Assembly: GCF_002803085.1 (NCBI RefSeq)
Contig: NZ_NNBJ01000001.1
Location: 866,656-930,655 of the forward strand
Direction: 5' to 3'
DNA: 64,000 bases
Source: Streptomyces sp. CB01201
GTDB taxonomy: Bacteria; Actinomycetota; Actinomycetes; Streptomycetales; Streptomycetaceae
The notes beneath the pieces were generated by a model, which made no database searches, was not told where the DNA came from, and saw nothing but the letters and a program-made list of their open reading frames with translations. The position numbers and the translations under genes are program-made. Below, in pieces: positions 8,685-16,279 of this stretch; position 1 is the first letter of the stretch; each line of letters opens with the position of its first letter.

Positions 8685-9806
8685 CTACGGGAGGCGGTAG
8701 TTCGCGTCCAGGGCCGCACCCGCCTCCGGGTGGGTCTGGTCGTAGCCGCGCGCGTCGCACTGGAGACCGCCGACGACGCAGTGGTTCACGAGTGCCTTGA
8801 GCGTGGCGTCGTCCCAGGCGTTGAAGAAGTCGTAGTGGAACGAGTAGCTCGGTCCGCTCGCGAGCTTCGCCTGGGAGAGGTCGCCGTTGACCGGGAAGGC
8901 CATCTTGAACTCGATCATCGGCAGGGCGACCGGGTGGTCGGCCGGGCAGACGTTGTCGTTGGTGCCGGGCTTGACCACGGGGTAGGCCATGTGACTCTTA
9001 TGGTCGGGGGTGTCCAGGTACTTCCCGTCCCAGCAACTCGGCGCCTGGAAGCGGATGTTGAGCTGGACATCGGCCCGGTTGGGGCAGTTGGCCGGGAAGT
9101 TGACGTTGAAGTAGCTGTCACCGCATTCCCAGCCCTCCACGAAGCCCGGGTGGTTGCGGAACTCGTCGGCCGTCTGCATGGGGCTGCCGACCACGAAGCG
9201 AAGCCCCTTGGGGAAGGGCCGGACGCTGGTGTAGTCGGTGACGCCCGCCTTGTAGTAGATGGTCTGGAGGCCCACCGGCAGGATCTTCTGGGTGCCGTTG
9301 AACAGGGAGGGCATCCAGTAGCCCGACTTGTCCCCGGGTGCCTTGCAGGTCGTGGAGCCCGCGTCCAGCGAGGCGGTGGTGCTGTTGGCGTTCGTGGTGG
9401 TGTTGCCCATGAAGGTGTGGTCGTGGGACTTGCCCGGCTGCTGCGGATAGACGATCGGGTCGTCCGGAGCGGTATGGGTCACCGAACAGTTCGCCTGGAA
9501 CTCGTGGAAGTAGCGGTGCGGCGGATCCTGCGTGGACGGTGATACCCCGGTGACCGGCGGGTTCGCCGGAATGTAGCCGTCGCCGTCGGGGTCGTCGGGC
9601 GAGCCGGCGGTGGACGCGGGCATGCCCGCCATCCCCGCCATGCCGCTCATGTCGTGACCCTGCTGTGCGGCGGTGGCCGACGAGGCGGCAGGGGAACCGC
9701 CCGCGGGTGCGTCGACACTCGCGGCGACGCCGCCGAGGCCGAGCGTGGTCAGCAGGACCGCGCCCGCGACCAGCGTGCCGGAAACGAGCTTCGATCTCCG
9801 TGGCAT
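8685..9806 (-). CDS. Secreted DUF1996 domain protein
   Basis: The product has 373 residues. A signal peptide (residues 1-30) is followed by a low-complexity linker with a Met/Gly repeat (DMSGMAGMAGMP) and then a DUF1996 domain, recognised by the spaced pattern RYFHEFQANCSVTH, KSHDHTFMGN, SGYWMPSLFNG, FPKGLRFVVG and the Cys/His-rich C-terminal part with CPADHP. DUF1996 proteins are common as secreted proteins in fungi and actinomycetes and are often next to carbohydrate-active enzymes; their biochemical role is unknown. The start follows a strong AGGAGG. A perfect 18-base palindrome lies 83 bases upstream. The conserved His and Cys residues could bind a metal, but this is a guess. Confidence 0.88.
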   Translation of the reverse strand: MPRRSKLVSGTLVAGAVLLTTLGLGGVAASVDAPAGGSPAASSATAAQQGHDMSGMAGMAGMPASTAGSPDDPDGDGYIPANPPVTGVSPSTQDPPHRYFHEFQANCSVTHTAPDDPIVYPQQPGKSHDHTFMGNTTTNANSTTASLDAGSTTCKAPGDKSGYWMPSLFNGTQKILPVGLQTIYYKAGVTDYTSVRPFPKGLRFVVGSPMQTADEFRNHPGFVEGWECGDSYFNVNFPANCPNRADVQLNIRFQAPSCWDGKYLDTPDHKSHMAYPVVKPGTNDNVCPADHPVALPMIEFKMAFPVNGDLSQAKLASGPSYSFHYDFFNAWDDATLKALVNHCVVGGLQCDARGYDQTHPEAGAALDANYRLP

Positions 9807-9888
9807 GGAGACCTCCTGAAGGTGGGGGATGGGGAGGCAGAGCGGGCCACCGGCTGCGCTAGTTCACCGGCCGGTTGCCGGGAGAGCG

Positions 9889-9906
9889 CTCTCCCGTCCT
9901 GGAGTC
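9889..9906. promoter_or_regulatory. Perfect 18-bp palindrome, candidate LacI/CebR-type operator
   Basis: CGGGAGAGCGCTCTCCCG is a perfect palindrome centred on CG and contains the same GAGCGCTC core as the site in front of the LacI gene. It lies 83 bases upstream of the DUF1996 start on the minus strand and about 280 bases upstream of the divergent GH55 gene. It is the best-conserved of the three boxes in this region. The rest of the 378-base divergent region (9807-10184) holds no reading frame that can be supported. Confidence 0.7.
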
Positions 9907-10132
9907 TCGGGGCGCCGGAGTGAAGGTGTCAAGGGATGCGACCGGAGAATGGAGAGCGCGCCGCGGCCCGGCCGGCGGACCCAATGGCCTTGCGGGCAGG
10001 GCGGGTTGAGCCCCACCTGGCGGATCGTCAGGTTCCCGTCTGTAAGGTGACGACCTATGAACGCAAACCCCGGGGATTTCTGCCGCAACCCTTGACGTTG
10101 CCTTCGGCGGGATGAAGCATTCCCCGGCGAGA

Positions 10133-10140
10133 GAGCGCTC
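10133..10140. promoter_or_regulatory. Candidate LacI/CebR-type operator in the GH55 promoter
   Basis: GAGCGCTC within GAGAGAGCGCTCCCCC lies 45 bases upstream of the GH55 ATG. The core is identical to the boxes at 4279 and 9889, though the flanks are only partly symmetrical. Its position fits repression of the glucanase gene. Confidence 0.55.
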
Positions 10141-10184
10141 CCCCACCCCCCTTCGTTCACCTCTTGAACCAGGAGAGTCGCCCC

Positions 10185-11990
10185 ATGCCCCCAGTTCCGC
10201 CCGACTCCAGCGACCCCCGCCCGTCCACGGTCACCCGCCGCACCGTGCTCGGCGCCGTCGCCGCGACGGCCGCCTCGGCCCCCCTGCTCACGGGGCTCGC
10301 CGCACCCGCCTCGGCGGCTCCCGCGGCCGTTCGGCCGCGCGCCCTGCCCGGCGGGGGAGACCTCGGCCCCAATGTGCTGATCTTCGAACCGGGCACCGCC
10401 GGCATCCAGGCGAAGCTCGACCAGATCTTCCACCAGCAGGAGTCGGCCCAGTTCGGCACCGGCCGCTACGCCCTGCTCTTCAAGCCCGGAACCTACAGCG
10501 GCCTCAACGCCCAGATCGGCTTCTACACTTCGATCGCCGGGCTCGGGCTCTCACCGGACGACACCACCATCAACGGGGACGTCACGGTCGACGCCGGCTG
10601 GGCCAACGGCAACGCCACCCAGAACTTCTGGCGCTCCGCGGAGAACCTCGCACTCGTCCCGGTCAACGGCACCGACCGCTGGGCCGTCGCACAGGCCGCG
10701 CCGTTCCGCCGGATGCACGTGCGCGGCGGCCTCAACCTCGCGCCCTCCGGCTACGGCTGGGCCAGCGGCGGCTACATCGCGGACAGCCGCATCGACGGGC
10801 AGGTCGGGCCGTACTCGCAGCAGCAGTGGTACACCCGGGACAGCGTGATCGGCGGCTGGGTCAACGCCGTGTGGAACATGGTGTTCTCCGGCGTCCAGGG
10901 CGCCCCCGCGCAGAGCTTCCCGAACCCGCCGTACACCACGCTCGACACCACGCCGGTCTCACGCGAGAAGCCCTTCCTCTACCTCAACGGCAGCGAGTAC
11001 CGGGTCTTCCTGCCGGAGAAGCGCACCAACGCGCGCGGGGTCACCTGGGGGAACGGCACGCCCAGGGGCACCTCGCTGTCCCTTTCCCAGTTCTACGTGG
11101 CCAAGCCCGGCGTGAGCGCCGCCACCCTCAACCAGGCCCTCGCGCAGGGCCTCCATCTGCTGCTGACCCCGGGCATCTACCACGTGGACCAGCCCATCCA
11201 GGTCGACCGCGCCAACACCGTGGTGCTGGGCCTCGGTTACGCGACGATCGTGCCGGACAACGGAGTGACCGCACTGCGCGTCGCCGATGTGGACGGTGTG
11301 CGCCTCGCCGGATTCCTCATCGACGCCGGGCCGGTCAACTCCGCCACCCTCCTTGAGGTCGGCCCCGGTGGCGCCTCGCGCGACCACTCGGCCAACCCCA
11401 CCACCGTGCAGGACGTGTTCGTACGCATCGGCGGGGCCGGCGCGGGCAAGGCCACCACCAGCATGGTCATCAACAACCGCAACACCATCGTCGACCACAC
11501 CTGGGTGTGGCGCGCCGACCACGGCACGGGAGTGGGCTGGGACACCAACCGCGCGGACTACGGAGTCGTGGTCAACGGCGACGACGTGCTGTGCACCGGT
11601 CTGTTCGTGGAGCACTTCAACAAGTACGACGTCCAGTGGCTGGGCCAGCGCGGTCGCACCATCTTCTTCCAGAACGAGAAGGCCTACGACGCACCGAACC
11701 AGGCCGCGGTGCAGGACGGCAACGTCAAGGGCTACGCCGCCTACAAGGTGGGTGACAACGTCACCGCACACGAGGCCTGGGGGCTCGGAAGCTACTGCAA
11801 CTACACCGCCGACACCGGCATAGTGCAGCACCACGGCTTCGCCGCTCCGAACACCGCCGGGGTGAAGTTCCACGGCGTGCTCGTGGTGTCGCTCGGGGGC
11901 AACGGGCAGTACGAACACGTCATCAACGAAGCCGGTGCGCCGACCTCGGGCACGTCGACGACGCCGTCCACGGTGGTGTCGTACCCCTGA
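10185..11990 (+). CDS. Secreted GH55 beta-1,3-glucanase (laminarinase)
   Basis: The 601-residue product is exported by the Tat route (TRRTVLGAVAATAASAP, twin Arg 18-19). The mature part closely matches, from memory, the structurally known Streptomyces exo-beta-1,3-glucanase SacteLam55A of family GH55: shared stretches include QFGTGRYALLFKPGTY, NGDVTVDAGWANGNATQNFW, VWRADHGTGVGWDTNRADYG and VEHFNKYDVQW. The fold is two parallel beta-helices. It should attack beta-1,3-glucan of fungal walls or laminarin from the non-reducing end outside the cell. The ATG at 10185 follows AGGAG with nine bases of spacing; an in-frame TTG seven codons earlier is less likely. A GAGCGCTC box sits just upstream and a hairpin terminator follows at 12003. 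Confidence 0.93.
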   Translation: MPPVPPDSSDPRPSTVTRRTVLGAVAATAASAPLLTGLAAPASAAPAAVRPRALPGGGDLGPNVLIFEPGTAGIQAKLDQIFHQQESAQFGTGRYALLFKPGTYSGLNAQIGFYTSIAGLGLSPDDTTINGDVTVDAGWANGNATQNFWRSAENLALVPVNGTDRWAVAQAAPFRRMHVRGGLNLAPSGYGWASGGYIADSRIDGQVGPYSQQQWYTRDSVIGGWVNAVWNMVFSGVQGAPAQSFPNPPYTTLDTTPVSREKPFLYLNGSEYRVFLPEKRTNARGVTWGNGTPRGTSLSLSQFYVAKPGVSAATLNQALAQGLHLLLTPGIYHVDQPIQVDRANTVVLGLGYATIVPDNGVTALRVADVDGVRLAGFLIDAGPVNSATLLEVGPGGASRDHSANPTTVQDVFVRIGGAGAGKATTSMVINNRNTIVDHTWVWRADHGTGVGWDTNRADYGVVVNGDDVLCTGLFVEHFNKYDVQWLGQRGRTIFFQNEKAYDAPNQAAVQDGNVKGYAAYKVGDNVTAHEAWGLGSYCNYTADTGIVQHHGFAAPNTAGVKFHGVLVVSLGGNGQYEHVINEAGAPTSGTSTTPSTVVSYP

Positions 11991-12002
11991 GCCCGGTCGG
12001 AC

Positions 12003-12034
12003 CCGGTCCCTCCCCGGCGCGGGGGAGGGACCGG
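12003..12034. terminator. Hairpin between convergent GH55 and MFS genes
   Basis: A 13-bp perfect stem (CCGGTCCCTCCCC with its complement) encloses a six-base GC-rich loop 13 bases after the GH55 stop. There is no T-run, which is common for Streptomyces terminators. It can serve both converging transcripts. Confidence 0.7.
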
Positions 12035-12156
12035 TGGCCGGGGCGGCCGGAGGCCCTCCATGGGGGTCTACTGGGCAGGCCCCCGGGGCCGAGGCCCCGG
12101 CGAGCAGGTGCCGCCCTGCTCGTCACCGGTCGGGGGAGGAGCGCCGACAGGGAGGC

Positions 12157-13419
12157 TCACGGTGTGGGAGCGGATTCCCGGCCGGGGGCGGCCACCGTGC
12201 GGACAAGCAGCACGGCCGCGGCGATGATCATCAGGAAGCCGAGGGCGTAGGGCGTGGCGTGGCCGGTGCTCGCGTAGAGCCATCCGGCGAGCAGGGGCGC
12301 GGTCATCTGTATCGCCGAGCCGATGGATGAGATCCCGCCCGCCAGCCACCCCTGTTCGTCCGCGCCGACGGCATTGGACATCAGCCCGTCCAGCGCCGCG
12401 GCCATCGCGCCCTGGCCGGAGGCGAACAAGAGGGCTGCCACGGCGAGGAGTTGGGGCATGTCGAGGGACAGGGCGACCAGGGCCATGCCGCCGCACCCCA
12501 CCGCTTGGGCGACGATCCCCGAGATGACGACACCGCGCTCCCCGATGCGGGGCAGGAGCAGGGCGAGCAGACCGCCCTGGACGGCTATGTCCAGGATCCC
12601 GGCGGCCGAGAGCAGCAGGCCGACCTGGGTGGGTCCCCACCCCACGGCGTCCTTGCCGAGGACGGACAGGTTGTTGGCGTAGAAGTAGAAGGGGATGCTG
12701 ACCAGCGTGAACCCCGTGAGCAGGACGCGTAGTTCGGTGCGGGCGAAGGCGTCCTTGAGGACCTTGAACGGGTGGAGGTCTTCGAGCCCCAGCCGGGCCG
12801 TCCGGTTCTGCGGGGCGAGGCTCTCCGGGAGCGCGAAGATCGAGACGACACCCACGAGAACAGCGGTGACCGCGGTGGCGTAGACGGGCGCGTCGAGGCT
12901 CACCTTCGCAAGGAAGCCGCCGATGGCGGGCCCGAGCATCATGCCGACGCCGGTGAGCGCGCCGAGCAGCCCGTAGCGCTTGGTGCGGTCCTTCGCCGGG
13001 GTGATGTCGGCGACGTAGGCGAATATCGCCGGCATGTCCCCGGCCGTCAGCCCCTGGATGGCCCGCGCCGCGACCAGCACCCACAGAGCGCCGCCGACGC
13101 CGAACATCGCATAGCCGGCCGCCGCGCCGAAGGCGCTGATGATCAGGACGGGCCGGCGGCCGACCCGGTCGGAGAGGCCGCCGAGCAGGGGCGCGACGAT
13201 GAATGCGCACAGGGCGTTGACGGATTCGAGGACGCCGACCCACAGGGCGAGCGAGCCCCCGCCGACGTATTCGAGCGTCACGAACGGAAGGACCGGAAAG
13301 ACCACGGTCATCCCGATCGAGTTCAGCAGGGTCAGACACACGATGACGAACCAGGCCCGCCGGGGTGCGGCCGGCTCCTTCGTCGTCAGGGGCGCGGGAT
13401 CAATGGGTGACAGGGTCAC
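12157..13419 (-). CDS. MFS efflux transporter (TetA/drug:H+ antiporter type)
   Basis: The 420-residue membrane protein has about twelve hydrophobic segments. The MFS signature between helices 2 and 3 reads GGLSDRVGRRPVLI, and the antiporter-type helix 5 region is present around MLGPAIGGFLAK. The GTG at 13419 is chosen because GGAGGA lies just upstream; a longer frame would run through the operator. It is divergent from a TetR regulator, the usual arrangement for an inducible drug exporter. The natural substrate is unknown. A Vat-type acetyltransferase gene lies beyond the regulator, so the region may act as a small resistance locus; that grouping is inference. Confidence 0.92.
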   Translation of the reverse strand: MTLSPIDPAPLTTKEPAAPRRAWFVIVCLTLLNSIGMTVVFPVLPFVTLEYVGGGSLALWVGVLESVNALCAFIVAPLLGGLSDRVGRRPVLIISAFGAAAGYAMFGVGGALWVLVAARAIQGLTAGDMPAIFAYVADITPAKDRTKRYGLLGALTGVGMMLGPAIGGFLAKVSLDAPVYATAVTAVLVGVVSIFALPESLAPQNRTARLGLEDLHPFKVLKDAFARTELRVLLTGFTLVSIPFYFYANNLSVLGKDAVGWGPTQVGLLLSAAGILDIAVQGGLLALLLPRIGERGVVISGIVAQAVGCGGMALVALSLDMPQLLAVAALLFASGQGAMAAALDGLMSNAVGADEQGWLAGGISSIGSAIQMTAPLLAGWLYASTGHATPYALGFLMIIAAAVLLVRTVAAPGRESAPTP

Positions 13420-13463
13420 GGCTTCCTCCAGCCAGCGTTCGGAACGCCGCGACGCAGCGCCTT

Positions 13464-13495
13464 TCAGAACGGTACCGTAATCAGAACCGTTCTGA
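13464..13495. promoter_or_regulatory. TetR operator in divergent MFS/TetR promoter
   Basis: TCAGAACGGT (13464-13473) and its exact complement ACCGTTCTGA (13486-13495) form a perfect 10-bp inverted repeat with a 12-base spacer. The right half is itself a palindrome, TCAGAAC-C-GTTCTGA (13481-13495), and CGGTACCG (13470-13477) is another. The element lies between the start codons of the efflux gene and the TetR gene and probably covers both promoters, allowing one repressor to control both directions. Confidence 0.75.
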
Positions 13496-13519
13496 CTTCG
13501 CAACTGCTATGGTTATTGC

Positions 13520-14170
13520 ATGACGGCACGCGAGGCGACGAATGACCAGCTCGGGCGGCGGGAGCGAAAGAAGGCGCAGACGCGCAGAACGATCGCGGAG
13601 ACGGCCCTGCGGCTCTTCCTGGAGCGGGGGTACGACGACGTCGGCGTGCGCGAGGTGGCCCAGGAGGCGGACGTGGCAACGGCCACGCTGTTCGCCCATT
13701 TCCCGTCGAAGGAAGCGCTGGTGTTCGACCAGGACGACGAGCAGGAGGAGGCACTGCTCGACGTCGTGCGCCGACGCGCCGAGGGTGTCTCCATTCCGGA
13801 GGCCCTGCGGCGCTGGTTCCATGCGATGGCCGACACGGCCAGGGGCGAGCCGGACCTCGACCGATTCCACCGGCTCATCGAGACGACACCGGCCCTGCGG
13901 GACTACTCGGCGAAGATGTGGCTGCGTCATGAGCAGGCGCTGACGGATGCCATCGCCGCCGAGAGCGGCCTGGCCGCCCCCGACACCGCCTCCCGCCTGG
14001 TCGCCCGTACGGCCCTCGGGGTCATCCCGTCGATCACATCGCTCGACGAGGCCACCCGGATCATCGACGAGACCTTCGACTTCGTCGAAGCCGGATGGGC
14101 CGCCACCGCGGCGCGGGCGCACGGCGGTGTGGGAGCGAAGAGCGGTCGTCGCGGCTCCGCCGGTGCGTAG
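13520..14170 (+). CDS. TetR-family transcriptional regulator
   Basis: The 216-residue protein has a TetR DNA-binding domain at residues about 14-60 ([20 protein letters not shown] ... [16 protein letters not shown]) and an all-alpha ligand-binding domain with the acidic [10 protein letters not shown] linker. It is divergent from the MFS exporter, with a perfect inverted repeat between them, and is very likely its local repressor. No Shine-Dalgarno sequence is apparent before the ATG at 13520, so the transcript may be leaderless. The C-terminus runs into Gly/Arg-rich low-complexity sequence. Confidence 0.93.
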   Translation: MTAREATNDQLGRRERKKAQTRRTIAETALRLFLERGYDDVGVREVAQEADVATATLFAHFPSKEALVFDQDDEQEEALLDVVRRRAEGVSIPEALRRWFHAMADTARGEPDLDRFHRLIETTPALRDYSAKMWLRHEQALTDAIAAESGLAAPDTASRLVARTALGVIPSITSLDEATRIIDETFDFVEAGWAATAARAHGGVGAKSGRRGSAGA

Positions 14171-14282
14171 TGACACCACCGGTGGGTGGTCGGGGCGGCC
14201 GGTCGAGAAACCGCTTTCGCCGACGGCGCGGCACGACGATCATGGGATGGAGCCGTTGTGCCACCTGAAAGGAACCGCTGCC

Positions 14283-14942
14283 ATGCCCGTACCAGCCGAC
14301 CGGACGGTCCTCCATCCGATGCCCGGGCAGCCGAGGGTGGTGCTGCTCAAGCCCCTCGTGAAGTCGCCGCTGATCGAGGTCGGTGAGTACTCCTATTACG
14401 ACGACCCGGAAGACGCGACCGCCTTCGAGACGCGCAACGTGCTCTACCACTACGGGCCGGAGAAGCTGATCATCGGCAGGTTCTGTGCGCTCGGCACCGG
14501 AGTGCGGTTCCTCATGAACGGGGCCAACCACCGCATGGACGGGCCGTCGACCTTCCCCTTCCCCACCATGGGCGGCTCATGGGCCGAGCACTTCGACCTG
14601 CTCACCGGCCTGCCCAACCGCGGGGACACCGTCGTCGGCCATGACGTCTGGTTCGGGCACGGCGTCACCGTGATGCCCGGCGTGCGCATCGGACACGGAG
14701 CCATCGTCGCCGCGGGGGCGGTGGTCACCTCCGATGTGCCCGACTACGGGATCGTCGGCGGAAACCCGGCCCGGCTCATCCGCACCCGCTACAGCGATCC
14801 CGACGTGGCCCGGCTGCTGGCCGTGGCGTGGTGGGACTGGCCGGCGGAGCACATCACCGAACACGTACGGGAGATCATGGCGGGCAGCATCGACGATCTG
14901 GAGGCCGCCGCCCCGCATTCCGCGCATTCCGCCAGGGAGTAG
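14283..14942 (+). CDS. CatB/Vat-type xenobiotic O-acetyltransferase (hexapeptide repeat)
   Basis: The 219-residue enzyme belongs to the left-handed beta-helix acetyltransferases that use acetyl-CoA to modify hydroxyls of drugs such as streptogramin A or chloramphenicol. Family features seen are [12 protein letters not shown] near the N-terminus, the catalytic-His loop [32 protein letters not shown] and the hexapeptide strands ending in [15 protein letters not shown]. The ATG at 14283 follows AAAGGA. Vat-like proteins of streptomycetes are widespread and many have no proven antibiotic substrate, so resistance should not be assumed. It follows the TetR gene by 112 bases and ends eight bases before the stop of the P450 remnant on the other strand. 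Confidence 0.88.
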   Translation: MPVPADRTVLHPMPGQPRVVLLKPLVKSPLIEVGEYSYYDDPEDATAFETRNVLYHYGPEKLIIGRFCALGTGVRFLMNGANHRMDGPSTFPFPTMGGSWAEHFDLLTGLPNRGDTVVGHDVWFGHGVTVMPGVRIGHGAIVAAGAVVTSDVPDYGIVGGNPARLIRTRYSDPDVARLLAVAWWDWPAEHITEHVREIMAGSIDDLEAAAPHSAHSARE

Positions 14943-14949
14943 CCGGGGC

Positions 14950-15403
14950 TCAGTGCCGGGGGCTCACGATCATGCGGATGTCGTCCGCCGCCCGTAGCAC
15001 GAACCGCTCGACCGGGACCACTTCGTGCCCCGGCTCCGGCGCGAACCGGAGGCGCCTGAGGAGCACGGCGAGCGCCAACTGCGCCTCGACGGTCGCCAGT
15101 TGTGCGCCCTCGCAGCCGCGCGGCCCGAAGCCGAAGGGGATGTGGGCGAGCCTCGGCCGCTGGGCCGCCTCCTCCGGGGTGAACCGTCCGGGCCGGGGCC
15201 CAGCGGTCCGCGAGCGCCGCCGCCAGTACGGTGAACCGCGCGAAGTGCCGCTCGTGGCCGTCCCGGTGCCCGGCAGCTGGGAACCGTACGACGGGACCGT
15301 AGGCGGCGTGCAGCAGCCGCTGGTAGTAGTGGTACAGGCCGCCCGCTGCCGCGATGGCGCCCGCACCACCGTCCGTCCGGGGCTCGGGGCCGGGGATCCG
15401 CAT
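14950..15403 (-). pseudogene. Cytochrome P450 remnant (internal deletion and frameshift)
   Basis: A good start (ATG at 15403 behind AGGAGGAG) opens a P450-like N-terminus: MRIPGPEPRTDGG, GGLYHYYQRLLHAAYGPVVRF and ALADRWAPAR. The reading frame then changes near 15180-15210, and the C-terminal part appears in another frame as GRFTPEEAAQRPRL followed by the haem-binding loop FGFGPRGCEG and the terminal strands RFVLRAADDIRMIV before the stop at 14950. The whole remnant is about 450 bases, against roughly 1,300 for an intact P450, so nearly all of the oxygen-binding and substrate-binding region is gone. It cannot make an active enzyme. It is divergent from the PadR gene, which may once have regulated it. 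Confidence 0.8.
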
Positions 15404-15537
15404 GGCCGCTCCTCCTGGCTCGAATCGCGGGACGGCCCGCCGGGCCGCCGCCACCGTGCTGGTGGAACAGCCAACGGGAAGGACCGCCCGGCACAAGGGT
15501 GCCGTGAGCCGTGTCTCACCTGGCCGGTGCCGCTTGT

Positions 15538-15557
15538 CTATGCAACGAGTTGCATAG
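15538..15557. promoter_or_regulatory. PadR operator
   Basis: CTATGCAACGAGTTGCATAG is a perfect 9-bp inverted repeat with a 2-base spacer. It ends 12 bases upstream of the PadR start codon and lies in the divergent region toward the P450 remnant. The ATGCAA/TTGCAT arms fit PadR-family operators, so autorepression is likely. Confidence 0.75.
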
Positions 15558-15569
15558 AAGGATTCGGGC

Positions 15570-16124
15570 ATGGCGCTTGAGCACGCGATCCTCGTCTCGC
15601 TGTTGGAGAAGCCGGGCTCCGGTTATGAGCTGGCCCGGCGCTTCGACCGTTCCATCGGCTACTTCTGGGCGGCCACCCACCAGCAGATCTACCGCATCCT
15701 CAAGCGCATGGAGGGCGACGGCTGGATCGACGCCCGAGCGGTGGCGCAGCACAGCCGGCCGGACAAGAAGGAGTACTCCGTCTCCGACCCGGGGCGGACC
15801 GCCCTCTCGCGGTGGCTGCACGAGCCGATCGAACCCGAGAGCGTCCGGCACGAACTCGCCGTGAAGATCCGGGGAGCGGCCTTCGACGACCCCGCGGCAC
15901 TGCTCCGCGAGGTCGAGCGGCACCACCGCGCCCACGCGGACCGCCTCGCCCACTATCTCGCCGGCGAACTGCGCGACTTCACCGGACCCGGGGCCCCCGC
16001 ACCCGACCCGGGCCGCGAACTCCAGCACGTCGTGCTGCGGGGCGGCATCGCGTACGAACGGATGACGCTCGCCTGGCTCGACGACGTGATCGCCACCCTC
16101 CACCGCCTCGGCGCCGAGCGCTGA
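15570..16124 (+). CDS. PadR-family transcriptional regulator
   Basis: The 184-residue protein has the PadR winged helix (MALEHAILVSLLEKPGSGYE, then QIYRILKRMEGDGWI and the wing KKEYSVSDPGR) in residues 1-90. The C-terminal alpha-helical dimerisation domain of the Vir_act_alpha_C type follows. It is likely a repressor for phenolic or lipophilic signals, as in the family. Its own promoter carries a perfect palindrome. The neighbouring genes are a P450 remnant upstream (divergent) and an acyl-CoA dehydrogenase homologue downstream (same strand, 155 bases away), which are its probable targets. Confidence 0.92.
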   Translation: MALEHAILVSLLEKPGSGYELARRFDRSIGYFWAATHQQIYRILKRMEGDGWIDARAVAQHSRPDKKEYSVSDPGRTALSRWLHEPIEPESVRHELAVKIRGAAFDDPAALLREVERHHRAHADRLAHYLAGELRDFTGPGAPAPDPGRELQHVVLRGGIAYERMTLAWLDDVIATLHRLGAER

Positions 16125-16279
16125 ACCGACGACATCCGTACGGGCGCCCGCCCGCGCCGCACCTCCGGCGCCCGCGCCCACCTCGACCGACCGACGATCC
16201 CCGCTCCACCGACGTCCTCCGCCCACCCTTCCGAAGTCTTCCGTCCACCCCTCCTCAACTCCCCGAGCCGGAAAGGCGA

